The notes under the pieces: generated by a model
Told to the model about the DNA's origin: nothing
The model's input: the letters and a program-made list of their open reading frames with translations, nothing else
The model's database searches: none
Made by a program: the position numbers and the translations under genes
In this document: positions 35,244 through 44,712 of the stretch, one piece after another
How the letters are laid out: every line of letters begins with the position of its first letter
How positions within the stretch are numbered: position 1 is the first letter of the stretch
Assembly (NCBI GenBank): GCA_028704435.1
Contig: JAQWFL010000019.1
Span: 1 to 50,402, forward strand
Length of the DNA: 50,402 bases
Source of the DNA: Anaerostipes sp.
GTDB lineage: Bacteria > Bacillota > Clostridia > Lachnospirales > Lachnospiraceae
Reading direction: 5' to 3'

Positions 35244-37718
35244 CTATTTTGTTGAAAATAAACTTGTATCTCTGTTTTTGTTGTCAAATAGGTTATTGTA
35301 TTGTAAAATTTGGTATTCATTTACCAGCTTAGAATATTCTGTTTTTGCTTTTAGTGTATGATTTTCTCCCTTTGCATCTACATATCCATTTGCATTAATT
35401 GCAGGCAGCTTTTTCGTCAACTCTAACAAATACTGATTGTAAGGTGTCAGTTTTAAATTTGTCTGCTCAAGCATCATGCTTGATAAATAATTTGCACTGG
35501 TATAAACATTCTGCTTTTCATCAATATCATAATTTGCCCAAATAACAAACGGCACTGTATATTTCTTTTGAAGCTCTTTTAATGATAAAGAATCTAGGGA
35601 TTTACCATACAACAATTCGTAAAACTCATCCTCTAGTTTTGGCTGGTGGTCCCCAAACAAAACAACGATGGTTGGTTCTGACTGTTTACTAAAATAATTT
35701 ACAATTTTCTTAAATGCCTGATCAGATTGATACATTAATGACTCATATCGGTTCGCTGTCTCTGTCTTTTTCTCATCTGTAATTTTAATCTGCTCATTAA
35801 AATTCTTATCTGCCACATCATATCCACCATGATTCTGAATTGTTACATTAAAGAAAAATAACGGCTGATTTTTCTTTTTCTTTTCAAATGTATCAATGAT
35901 CTTGTCATAATCTGCACTGTCGCTATACCATCCACGAAGCTTTTGTGCGGAAGGACTCATGTCATCCATGGTAAGAAAATCATCAAATCCTAACAACGGA
36001 TATACCTTTTGTCGATTCCACCCTGATGCTTTGTACGGATGAAATGCAACAGTATCATATCCCTGTTCCTTTAGCTGACTTGCTAAACTTGGCGTCTCAC
36101 TTTTGATGTACTGAGTATATGCATTTCCACTTAGCGGAAGGGAACCTACTGAGTTTCCTGTCAAAAATTCATATTCAGAATTGCTTGTTCCTCCTCCAAA
36201 CACTGACATTAGCATATGCCCTTTGATAGTATTGTCCTTTAAACTATTTAAATATGGAAATACTTCCTTATTGGTTTTAATATCATTTACAACACTTAAA
36301 TCTGCAAGTGTCTCATTCATAATAACCACTACATTTGGTTTTTGTTTTAACCCAGTTTTCTTTCCTGTAGTTACCTTGTTATTCTTTGTAATACTTTCTA
36401 CCTTTGCCTCACTATATCCATCTGGCTTTGCGCCCATAACATATTGGATATTCATAAAGAAACTAAGTACAAATCCATTTCTCTGATATCCTTTTTTCTG
36501 ATTCCAAAGGTTAACTCCAACTTTTCGATTGGATAAAAATTGAGTTCTTGAAGTTGTAAATATTGTCCCCCCTAAAACGATAACTGCTAGTACCAAAACG
36601 ACAAGCCTTTGCTTCTTTCCCTTGGCCACTTTAAATGTTGTAAGTTTCCATGCAATAATGCAAATTCCAATCATTACAACTGTAGCAATAATGGCAGCAC
36701 GATTAAGATCAAGGGTATAATGATCTGCCACATCCATCGCAGTTCCCAGTGAATAAAAATCAGATGGTGTAATTGGTGTTCCACGATACATTAACGTCAA
36801 ATACTCTGCGATTCCACATATATATAGTAAAATACTTCCCACAATTACTGCTCTATTAATACGATTAAATATAAATAACAGAATTCCAAACACTGCATAA
36901 TACCATAAAACATTAAGCCCAAATGCCCATTTATTCATCTGACTAATTGGATTGTAAAATGTCTTTTCCACCATATAAAATGCAATCCATGGAACAATGG
37001 CAAAATAAATCCATGACACAATTCGATTCATTTTTGGAGGGATTGAAATTGGCACTAAAATCAAGCCAATCAATACAATACAAATGGCAAGTGCAAGTCC
37101 AATTGCCATCTTATCAATTCTTGTTGCCCATGATTTTATGTATAAACGGCTAGATACATCCTTTCCGTTGACCGTACATTTTTTAAAAATATCTCCCTTA
37201 TCTTTGGCTGTATAGATGTAAAGAGGATTCTTGTCACTAATTCCAATTCCTTTTATAGTATAGGTGTAAGTCTCCCCCTTTTTCACCTTCTGATTTACCA
37301 TAACGGTATACCAGTGGTGTATTTTCTCCACTTTTTTCCCTAAAGGCGCTGAACTAATCTCATTTCCATCAACCTTGTCTAAGGTTGGTGTCAAACGAAA
37401 GATTTCTTTCCCCTTATTGTCTGTAATGGTAAGTTCAATAGATCCTGGTCTAGTTACTTTTTGATTACAATCCACAAAAATCTGCACTTCTTCTATGGTA
37501 TCTGCAGATGCTGCAATCTTCTGCGTAATCACATCTCCATCCCCAAGTTTAACTTTTCCTCTTTCTTCTAATTTCACAGGAATGTGAAACGGAACATATT
37601 CAGAAAATTGATTCTTGTTTTTAACTATAAATATCATAAATGCAATGATAAGTAGTATTGCCACGTACTTGGTATATTTCCCTATCTTTTGTATTCCTTG
37701 ACTCATCTTTTCCTTCAT
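35244..37718 (-). CDS. LTA synthase family phosphoglycerol transferase (large form)
   Basis: An 824-residue membrane sulfatase-fold enzyme. One membrane helix (about 17-36) is followed by an extracytoplasmic beta-rich domain (about 40-200), then about six membrane helices (205-390), then the extracellular alkaline-phosphatase-type domain (about 460-760). That domain has metal-site NVVVIMNETL, the nucleophile Thr in GGGTSNSEYEF and FGDHQPKL. Such enzymes polymerise or transfer glycerol phosphate from phosphatidylglycerol onto cell-surface glycans. The extra domain between helix 1 and the rest is unusual. It is last after pheA (33-bp gap). An ATG four codons in (AAGGA upstream) may be the true start. 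Confidence 0.82.
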   Translation of the reverse strand: MKEKMSQGIQKIGKYTKYVAILLIIAFMIFIVKNKNQFSEYVPFHIPVKLEERGKVKLGDGDVITQKIAASADTIEEVQIFVDCNQKVTRPGSIELTITDNKGKEIFRLTPTLDKVDGNEISSAPLGKKVEKIHHWYTVMVNQKVKKGETYTYTIKGIGISDKNPLYIYTAKDKGDIFKKCTVNGKDVSSRLYIKSWATRIDKMAIGLALAICIVLIGLILVPISIPPKMNRIVSWIYFAIVPWIAFYMVEKTFYNPISQMNKWAFGLNVLWYYAVFGILLFIFNRINRAVIVGSILLYICGIAEYLTLMYRGTPITPSDFYSLGTAMDVADHYTLDLNRAAIIATVVMIGICIIAWKLTTFKVAKGKKQRLVVLVLAVIVLGGTIFTTSRTQFLSNRKVGVNLWNQKKGYQRNGFVLSFFMNIQYVMGAKPDGYSEAKVESITKNNKVTTGKKTGLKQKPNVVVIMNETLADLSVVNDIKTNKEVFPYLNSLKDNTIKGHMLMSVFGGGTSNSEYEFLTGNSVGSLPLSGNAYTQYIKSETPSLASQLKEQGYDTVAFHPYKASGWNRQKVYPLLGFDDFLTMDDMSPSAQKLRGWYSDSADYDKIIDTFEKKKKNQPLFFFNVTIQNHGGYDVADKNFNEQIKITDEKKTETANRYESLMYQSDQAFKKIVNYFSKQSEPTIVVLFGDHQPKLEDEFYELLYGKSLDSLSLKELQKKYTVPFVIWANYDIDEKQNVYTSANYLSSMMLEQTNLKLTPYNQYLLELTKKLPAINANGYVDAKGENHTLKAKTEYSKLVNEYQILQYNNLFDNKNRDTSLFSTK

Positions 37719-37751
37719 AAAAATCTTACCTGTCCAATCTCTGTTTTTCTT

Positions 37752-38882
37752 TTAAAAATTTCCTAATATTTTAAAATCGTTTACTTCCTCGCGTATTCCA
37801 ATCAAGGCATTTTTCACTGATGGTTCATTTAGGTTTCCAATAACATCAATGTAGAATCCATATTCCCACTGTCTGTTAGGAAGTGGTCTAGATTCAATAT
37901 TACACATACTAATGTCATTAAACATAAAATGAGCAAGGATGTTATATAATGTACCAGTTTCATGTGGCAGTGAAAAACTAATGCTAATCTTCTCTGCATC
38001 CTTTTTGTACTGCTTTTCTTTTGACATAATTACAAATCGAGTACAATTATTTCCTTCGTTATTGATTTTATGGCGTAAAATATCCAACCCGTATAACTTG
38101 GCTGCACGCTCACTTGATATGGCTACTTTAGTTTTATCATTGTCTGTGGCAACCTTTTTTGCACCAACGGCTGTATTTAGTTGATCAATCTGCTCCCATT
38201 TCCATCCCTTTAAGAAATTATTGCACTGCATCAGTCCCTGTGGATGAGAATATACCTTTTCCACTTTTTCTAACTGTGTTCCAGGAATTCCAACTAGTGC
38301 ATGATTGCATTCAACGATTTCCTCTCCAACAACACAAACTTCCGAGTTTAATAGCATATCATAAATTCCACTGACTGTTCCAGCAGATGAATTCTCAATA
38401 GGAAGAACCCCATAATCTGCTTTTCCCTCATCCACAGCTTTAATTACATCTTCAAATGTCTGCACATGAAAATTCTGTACTTCTTCCCCAAAAAACTGTA
38501 CCATGGCTTGTTCTTGATATGCACCCGGAACTCCTTGATATGCAACCCTAGTCTCATTGGTAACCAAAAGTTCATCCACTTCCTTAAAGTGTTTTTCAAT
38601 ATAATCATCTTCATTAGAAAGAATGCTATATTGATAGCGCCGACTAATGGACATAATTTGAAGAAACACTTCCTCAATTGCTCTTGCCATAAATGGATTT
38701 TGCTCATCTGCTGTCAGTGTCAACAGTTTCTCATCTTCTCTTTTCTTATCATAAATTGGCTTGTGGGTTCCACGCTTGTATTCTGCAACTTCACTAGAAC
38801 AATTCATTCTCTCTCCAAGCAATCGGACAAGACTTTGATCAATTCGATCAATATCTTTTCTAATTTCACTTAAATCTCTCAT
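37752..38882 (-). CDS. pheA: Bifunctional chorismate mutase / prephenate dehydratase
   Basis: Makes phenylpyruvate from chorismate. In 376 residues, an AroQ-type chorismate mutase (about 1-85, LSEIRKDIDRIDQSLVRLLGERM) is joined to prephenate dehydratase (about 110-290, with the TRF motif in NCTRFVIM). A regulatory ACT domain (about 298-376) has the phenylalanine-binding ESRP motif. Feedback by phenylalanine is expected. The ATG overlaps the folBK stop (ATGA), so it is translationally coupled to the folate genes; both pathways start from chorismate. Confidence 0.95.
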   Translation of the reverse strand: MRDLSEIRKDIDRIDQSLVRLLGERMNCSSEVAEYKRGTHKPIYDKKREDEKLLTLTADEQNPFMARAIEEVFLQIMSISRRYQYSILSNEDDYIEKHFKEVDELLVTNETRVAYQGVPGAYQEQAMVQFFGEEVQNFHVQTFEDVIKAVDEGKADYGVLPIENSSAGTVSGIYDMLLNSEVCVVGEEIVECNHALVGIPGTQLEKVEKVYSHPQGLMQCNNFLKGWKWEQIDQLNTAVGAKKVATDNDKTKVAISSERAAKLYGLDILRHKINNEGNNCTRFVIMSKEKQYKKDAEKISISFSLPHETGTLYNILAHFMFNDISMCNIESRPLPNRQWEYGFYIDVIGNLNEPSVKNALIGIREEVNDFKILGNF

Positions 38883-39709
38883 TTGTCTTCTTCCTCTTTA
38901 TCTAATCTTTCCTTAAGTTCTAAAATGGTCTGTTTCTTTAATGGATGAATCTTGTAAGGTGCAATTTGTGCAAGTGGTTCCAACACAAATAATCGTTTTG
39001 TCATCTCTATATGTGGAATCACTAAATTATCCTGATCCATTATAATGTCATCATATAGCAGAATATCCAAATCTAAGGTTCTTGGCCCCCAGTGAACCTT
39101 TCGCTCCCTTCCTGCCTGTTGCTCCACATCTAACAGAAAATCAAGTAATTCCTCGGGTTCTTTCAAGGTATCAATCGCCACACATCCATTTAGAAAATCG
39201 TCTTGCTCTACTCCCCCATATGGCTTTGTTTCAATTAGGTTTGAAATATTTTCTACTTTAATATCTGTTTCTTGCTCCATGGTCTCAATGGCATGTTCAA
39301 TATATTCCATTCGGTTTCCCATATTGGATCCAACTCCAATATAGGCACGATGCCATCCTCTTTGTATTTTCACTGCAACACTTTGAATTGGCATACCAAT
39401 GGGCGCCCATGGTTTTTTCACCTCAATCTCAACCTTTTGAATCAAATGATATCTTAAAAGCAAATCCTTGGCAATAACCTCCGCCACTCGCTCAATCAAA
39501 TCAAATGTATTCTTCTCCATAATCTCTGCAATTCGATGAGACACTTCTCCATAATTGACTGAATACTCAATTCTGTCACTGACTCCAGCCCGTTTGGTAT
39601 CTGTATATAAAACGGCTGAAACTAAAAACTTCTGTCCTAAAACCTTCTCTTCTTTATAAACACCGTGATTGCTGTATATCTCTAAATCCTTGATGATAAT
39701 CTGATCCAT
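38879..39709 (-). CDS. folK: Fused dihydroneopterin aldolase / HPPK
   Basis: A two-domain folate enzyme of about 276 residues. FolB (about 1-118) has IKDLEIYSNHGVYKEEK and cleaves dihydroneopterin. FolK (about 123-276) has YIGVGSNMGNR and the signature WGPRTLDLDILLYDD and pyrophosphorylates hydroxymethyl-dihydropterin. Fusion of these two occurs in other Firmicutes. I prefer the ATG at 39709, just after the folP stop; an ATG 18 nt upstream inside folP has no RBS. It sits between folP and pheA. Confidence 0.94.
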   Translation of the reverse strand: MDQIIIKDLEIYSNHGVYKEEKVLGQKFLVSAVLYTDTKRAGVSDRIEYSVNYGEVSHRIAEIMEKNTFDLIERVAEVIAKDLLLRYHLIQKVEIEVKKPWAPIGMPIQSVAVKIQRGWHRAYIGVGSNMGNRMEYIEHAIETMEQETDIKVENISNLIETKPYGGVEQDDFLNGCVAIDTLKEPEELLDFLLDVEQQAGRERKVHWGPRTLDLDILLYDDIIMDQDNLVIPHIEMTKRLFVLEPLAQIAPYKIHPLKKQTILELKERLDKEEEDK

Positions 39710-39713
39710 TCCA

Positions 39714-40529
39714 TCACATCCCTTCATGACTGCAGATTGCTTCTATCATGGACAATGCTCTTTTATTCTCCTTCACATCATGTACTCGAAAGAATCGGCA
39801 CCCTTTCATATATCCACTCACTGTTGTGGCAACTGTACCCTCCACGCGCTGGTTTGAAGGTAAATCTAAAGTAAGTCCAATCATTGATTTTCTTGAAGTT
39901 CCAAGAAGCACGGGAACTTCAAATTCCTGAAGTACCTCTAAGTGATTCATAAGTTCAAGATTTTGATCTAAATTCTTAGCAAATCCAATGCCTGGATCTA
40001 ACATAATATCTTTTTTATGGATCCCCGCCTTACTGGCAATATCCATGGTTTCCTTTAAATCATCTATAACATCCCTTAGATAATTTCCATATTCCATATT
40101 CTTTCGATTATGCATCAAACAAGCCTGAACTTTATTCTTTGCAATCACATCTGCCATAGTTTTATCCCACTTTAATCCCCAAATATCATTAATCATATCA
40201 GCTCCAGCGTCAATACCTGCCTGAGCAACCTTGCTTTTATACGAATCTAAAGAAACAACAATTTCAAATTCTTTTTTTAAAGCTTCAATCACTTTTGAAG
40301 TTCTCTCAATTTCTTCTTCATCTGAAATCAACGTATAACCAGGTCTTGTTGATTCTCCACCAACATCAATAATCTCTGCTCCCTCCAAAATCATCTCTTG
40401 AGCATGTTTCAATGCAAGAGATAAATCATTGTACTTTCCACCATCTGAAAATGAATCTGGAGTTACATTTAAAATTCCCATAATATGTCCATGATGATTT
40501 AAATCAAACTCTTTTGTTCCAATCTGCAT
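39714..40529 (-). CDS. folP: Dihydropteroate synthase
   Basis: Joins p-aminobenzoate to hydroxymethyl-dihydropterin pyrophosphate; the target of sulfonamides. The 271-residue TIM barrel shows ILNVTPDSFSDGG near the N terminus, GGESTRPG, and DPGIGFAK. AGGAG precedes the ATG. It lies 13 bp after the HD-protein gene and is followed by folBK. The sequence looks standard; nothing in it allows a resistance call. Confidence 0.96.
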   Translation of the reverse strand: MQIGTKEFDLNHHGHIMGILNVTPDSFSDGGKYNDLSLALKHAQEMILEGAEIIDVGGESTRPGYTLISDEEEIERTSKVIEALKKEFEIVVSLDSYKSKVAQAGIDAGADMINDIWGLKWDKTMADVIAKNKVQACLMHNRKNMEYGNYLRDVIDDLKETMDIASKAGIHKKDIMLDPGIGFAKNLDQNLELMNHLEVLQEFEVPVLLGTSRKSMIGLTLDLPSNQRVEGTVATTVSGYMKGCRFFRVHDVKENKRALSMIEAICSHEGM

Positions 40530-40542
40530 CTGAATCTCCTAT

Positions 40543-41022
40543 CTAATACGTGTATTTATGATTTTTCTTTTCTTCACTCCAATAGCACTGATGATATGCT
40601 TTACACTCCTGACAGTTTCTTGATATCTTATCTGCCTGATAAAATACTGCCGAACAGGGATGTAAAAAACACTCCTTATTCCGATGATCTCCAATAATCT
40701 GTAAAATCATAGAGCATTCTTCTTGGTTATATCCACATGCGGGAAGAATCTCCCTGGCAATCTCAATCCCTGCCTCTTCATGGGGCGTTCCATTCTCATA
40801 TTCTTTACACCTTCCAATATCATGCAAAAATCCCAAAGCATAAACAATATCCTTTGACATTGGAAGGTTTTGTTCCAACACAAAAATATAAGTCAGTCTT
40901 GCAACCGCCAGAAAGTGCTCCATGTCGTGGTGGCAAAATTCCCGGTTCTCCTCCGCCCTATAAATACTCTCATACGCATTCTTATATAATTCATGCTGAA
41001 TAATCCTTTGATAACGTTCCAC
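40543..41022 (-). CDS. HD-domain phosphohydrolase in the folate operon
   Basis: A 159-residue HD-superfamily protein. An upstream His/Asp cluster (CHHDMEHFLAVAR) is followed by the metal-binding LGFLHDIGRCKEYE and later GDHRN, and the C terminus has a Cys cluster (CQECKAYHQC). It starts with GTG directly after folC (AGGATAGG upstream). Its place between folC and folP suggests a folate role. It could be the missing dihydroneopterin phosphate phosphatase, by analogy with the archaeal HD enzyme MptB. That is inference; many HD proteins act on nucleotides. Confidence 0.72.
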   Translation of the reverse strand: MERYQRIIQHELYKNAYESIYRAEENREFCHHDMEHFLAVARLTYIFVLEQNLPMSKDIVYALGFLHDIGRCKEYENGTPHEEAGIEIAREILPACGYNQEECSMILQIIGDHRNKECFLHPCSAVFYQADKISRNCQECKAYHQCYWSEEKKNHKYTY

Positions 41023-42303
41023 TTACCTATCCTCATATATCTCATGTAAAAAGGATAAGGTTCCAAATACAACTAAAACTTCATCTTCTTTACACTTTTC
41101 CTTTACTGTCTTATAAGTATCATGCAATGTATTCATCGCCGTTACATGGCTGCAGTACTTTCCTGCTTCCTGGGCTAGCAACTCACTATCCAATGCCCTG
41201 TCATTATCTGGTGTTACTGTATAAATAGCCGAGGCAATGGGTGCTGTAAGTTCTAGCATCTTTTGATAATCCTTATCTGCTAACACACCTATTATATAAG
41301 TTATCTTTTTATTTGTAAAATTCTTTTGAAGAAAATGTAAAAGTACTTTTGCACCATCTGGATTGTGAGCTCCATCACAAAAAACATAGGGTTTTGTATC
41401 TAGCATCTCTAATCGCCCAGCCCATCTTGTTTTGCGGAACCCCTCTTCTACTTGAAAATCCCCCAGACAAAAGTAATCCTTTACAACCTCTAATACTTCT
41501 AATGCTGTTGCCCCATTATAAATCTGATGTTCTCCAAGAAGTGGAATCTCAATCTTTTCATATCGTCTTCTTTCAGTTCTATAAGAAAAACTCTGTCCCA
41601 TAAGAGTTTCATCTAAAACTCGTATCATATTTTTGTCTACAACAGTCAATGGAGCTTTCTTTTCCTCTGCCTTTTTCTTAATTACATTCATGGCTTCCTG
41701 TGAATTGCAATAAGAAATGACTGGTACATTTTCCTTAATAATTCCTGCCTTTTCCCCTGCAATCTCCTCAATGGTATTTCCTAAATACTGCATATGGTCC
41801 ATACCAATGGATGCAATGACACAGCAAATAGGTTTTTTAATCACATTGGTTGCGTCTAATCTTCCGCCCATTCCTGTTTCTAAAAAAACAATATCCACTT
41901 TTTCATCGAGAAAGTAGAGTAAGGAAACCGCCGTTTCAATTTCAAATATAGTAGGATGTTCTAATCCATCCAAAACCATATTCTCACATTCTTTCTTTAC
42001 TTTTTCCATGAAAAAGCACAAACGCTCTCTTGTAATGTATTCATTATTAATCTGGAATCGCTCTTCATAGGCAAAAGGGGCAGGGGAAATATATCTTCCC
42101 CCACGATATCCACTCTCACGAAATACACTAGATAAATACGCGAGAATAGAACCTTTCCCATTGGTTCCTGCCACATGCACTATCTTTAAATCATCTTGTG
42201 GATTGCCTAAACGTTCTAATAAAATTCTAATATTTTGAAGTCCTAACACACTTCCGAATTTATTTGCATGCTGAACAAATTCCATTGTTTCTTGATAGTT
42301 CAT
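41023..42303 (-). CDS. folC: Folylpolyglutamate/dihydrofolate synthase (copy 2)
   Basis: A 426-residue Mur-ligase-type enzyme with P-loop HVAGTNGKGSILAY, the ETGMGGRLDATN motif and GMDHMQYLGNTIEEIAGEKAGI. It shares the whole domain plan with the copy at 18219-19430 but differs at many positions. Being in the fol operon it is the likelier dihydrofolate synthase. It lies 8 bp after lon and abuts the HD gene. Confidence 0.93.
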   Translation of the reverse strand: MNYQETMEFVQHANKFGSVLGLQNIRILLERLGNPQDDLKIVHVAGTNGKGSILAYLSSVFRESGYRGGRYISPAPFAYEERFQINNEYITRERLCFFMEKVKKECENMVLDGLEHPTIFEIETAVSLLYFLDEKVDIVFLETGMGGRLDATNVIKKPICCVIASIGMDHMQYLGNTIEEIAGEKAGIIKENVPVISYCNSQEAMNVIKKKAEEKKAPLTVVDKNMIRVLDETLMGQSFSYRTERRRYEKIEIPLLGEHQIYNGATALEVLEVVKDYFCLGDFQVEEGFRKTRWAGRLEMLDTKPYVFCDGAHNPDGAKVLLHFLQKNFTNKKITYIIGVLADKDYQKMLELTAPIASAIYTVTPDNDRALDSELLAQEAGKYCSHVTAMNTLHDTYKTVKEKCKEDEVLVVFGTLSFLHEIYEDR

Positions 42304-42311
42304 ATTAACTC

Positions 42312-44615
42312 CTATTTAAATGCCTGTTCAATGACCTGATCTACTTGCTTTACATAATGAATCTTCATGCCTTGCGTAATCTCAGCATCAAATTCCTTTA
42401 CATCTTTTTCATTTGCCTGTGGTACAACCACTTTTTTAATTCCAATTCGTTTTGCTGCTAAAAGTTTTTCCTTTAAGCCGCCAATTGGAAGTACCTGACC
42501 ACGAATGGTTACCTCTCCGGTCATAGCTAGATGTCCATCTACCTTTTGCTCTAAAATTGCAGATAGCACAGCTGTGGTCATTGTAATTCCTGCCGATGGT
42601 CCATCCTTTGGTACTGCTCCCTCTGGAACATGGATATGTAAATCATGGGTTTCAAAAAAGTTATCAGAGATATTATACTTTTTACTTCGGCTTCGAATAT
42701 AACTAATGGCAGCATATGCAGATTCTTTCATTACATCTCCAAGAGATCCCGTCACTTGAAGCTTTCCTTTTCCTGGCATCACATTGACCTCTATATTCAA
42801 TGTTGTTCCACCTACACTTGTCCATGCTAGTCCGTGTACTAACCCAATTTGATCATCTAAGGATTCTTCCTCATTTCCATAAGGCGGCGTTCCTAAGTAC
42901 TTTCCTACCATCTTTGCCGAAATGGTTGCTTGCTTTTTCTTTTTCATATAAATATCTTTTGCCACTTTTCTACAAATCTGTCCAATCCGACGTTCTAAAT
43001 TACGTACTCCCGCTTCTCTTGTATAATTTTCAATCAACTCATGGATTGCTTCGTCTTTCCATGTAATCTGCTTACTCTTTAATCCAACAATCTTACGCTG
43101 CTTTTCAATTAAATAGTTCTGGGCAATATGAAACTTTTCATTTTCTGTATAGCTTGAAACTTCAATTACTTCCATTCGGTCTAATAGCGGCTTTGGAATG
43201 GTGCTTAAATCATTGGCCGTTGTAAGGAATAATACCTCACTTAAATCCAATGGTACTTCCAAGTAGTGATCTTTAAAGCTGATATTCTGCTCCCCATCTA
43301 GTACCTCAAGAAGTGCTGAAGCAGTATCTCCTCTTTGATCTTTTCCCACTTTATCAACTTCATCTAAAAGCATCAATGGATTACTTGTTTTTGCCTCTTT
43401 TATTGCTGCTACAATTCTACCTGGCATAGCTCCCACATAAGTTCTTCGATGCCCACGAATCTCTGCCTCATCACGAACTCCACCTAAAGAAATTCTCACA
43501 TACTCTTTATGTGTCGCTCTTGCAATGGATCTGGCAATCGAAGTTTTTCCTGTCCCCGGAGGTCCAACCAAGCATAAAATAGCAACTTCTTTTTTACCAC
43601 TTAATGCTCTGGCTGCAAGATACTCTAACACTCTTTCTTTTACTTTTTCTAACCCATAATGATCTTCATTTAAAATCTTTTGAGCTTCCTCTAAATCATC
43701 ATTATCTTCCGTTTTATAGTTCCACGGCATATCTAACATGGTTTCAATATAAGTACGAATCACACCGCTTTCCGCCGCATGATTCCCCATAGCCTGAAAT
43801 CTGCTGATTTCCTTTTTTATTTTTTCTTTGACTTCATCAGATGCATCTAATTTTTCAACCCTTTGAAGATACTCTTCTCCCTCATCTTCCACTGAAGTTT
43901 CTCCAAGTTCTTCTCTAATTGCCTTCATTTGTTCACGAAGCATAAAATCTTTCTGATTTTTATCCACACTTTTTCGAACTTTATCTTGAATGCGGTTACG
44001 CACTTCTAACAAATCAATCTCATCTTCTAAGATAAGCAACATCTTTTCACAACGGTCTTTTAAATCTTTTGTCTCTAAAATCTCTTGCTTTGCTTCTAAG
44101 GAAAAAGAAAGATGGGTAGCAATTTGATCTAAAATTGCAGTTAAATCTTCCTGCATAAGAACATAGTTTACAATATTATCATCGATTTTAGGAAATTCTC
44201 CACAGTATTTTTCAAAACTTTCTTTGACGCAGCGGAGATAAGCCTCTTTTTCTAATGCCTCAAAACTATCTTCCCTAATATCCCAATAGTCAACTTCCAC
44301 ACGGAAGGATGGTTCCTCTTCACAATATTCCGTAATATTTCCGCGGAATAATCCCTCTGCAAAAACACGTGTCATATTCTGTGGTAATTTTACGACCTGG
44401 CGAATCTTTGCCAATGTACCAACCTCGTACAAATCCTTTGAAAGGGGATCTTCTAAAGTGGGATTTATCTGATTATTTAAGAAAATCATTTGATCATTTT
44501 GCATTGCTTCCTCAATTGCTCTTAGTGACTTTGCTCTTGAAACATCAAAATGAATCACTGTATTTGGGAATATATATTTCCCTCTTAATGCAAGCATTGG
44601 TAATACTTTTTTCAT
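42312..44615 (-). CDS. lon: ATP-dependent protease Lon
   Basis: A 767-residue LonA serine protease degrading misfolded and regulatory proteins. It has an N-terminal substrate-binding domain (about 1-200), coiled coil, AAA+ module with P-loop GPPGTGKT and Walker B LMLLDEVDK, and a C-terminal protease with catalytic Ser in PKDGPSAGITM and Lys in GGLKEKLLAAKRIG. No membrane segment is seen, so it is not LonB. RBS AGGAG precedes the ATG. A terminator separates it from clpX upstream, while folC follows closely. Confidence 0.97.
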   Translation of the reverse strand: MKKVLPMLALRGKYIFPNTVIHFDVSRAKSLRAIEEAMQNDQMIFLNNQINPTLEDPLSKDLYEVGTLAKIRQVVKLPQNMTRVFAEGLFRGNITEYCEEEPSFRVEVDYWDIREDSFEALEKEAYLRCVKESFEKYCGEFPKIDDNIVNYVLMQEDLTAILDQIATHLSFSLEAKQEILETKDLKDRCEKMLLILEDEIDLLEVRNRIQDKVRKSVDKNQKDFMLREQMKAIREELGETSVEDEGEEYLQRVEKLDASDEVKEKIKKEISRFQAMGNHAAESGVIRTYIETMLDMPWNYKTEDNDDLEEAQKILNEDHYGLEKVKERVLEYLAARALSGKKEVAILCLVGPPGTGKTSIARSIARATHKEYVRISLGGVRDEAEIRGHRRTYVGAMPGRIVAAIKEAKTSNPLMLLDEVDKVGKDQRGDTASALLEVLDGEQNISFKDHYLEVPLDLSEVLFLTTANDLSTIPKPLLDRMEVIEVSSYTENEKFHIAQNYLIEKQRKIVGLKSKQITWKDEAIHELIENYTREAGVRNLERRIGQICRKVAKDIYMKKKKQATISAKMVGKYLGTPPYGNEEESLDDQIGLVHGLAWTSVGGTTLNIEVNVMPGKGKLQVTGSLGDVMKESAYAAISYIRSRSKKYNISDNFFETHDLHIHVPEGAVPKDGPSAGITMTTAVLSAILEQKVDGHLAMTGEVTIRGQVLPIGGLKEKLLAAKRIGIKKVVVPQANEKDVKEFDAEITQGMKIHYVKQVDQVIEQAFK

Positions 44616-44661
44616 TTAATTCTCCTCTATTCTACAATTCGCTATGGCTTTATCTCGTTCT

Positions 44662-44704
44662 AAAGAAACTGCTCCGATACAAGATTTCCCTTATATCGAA
44701 GCAG
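44662..44704 (-). terminator. Terminator of clpX
   Basis: A 15-bp stem (44669-44683 with 44690-44704, two G-U pairs on the minus strand) with a 6-nt loop, followed by TTTCTTT. It starts 9 nt after the clpX stop. Confidence 0.82.
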
Positions 44705-44712
44705 CTTTTTAT

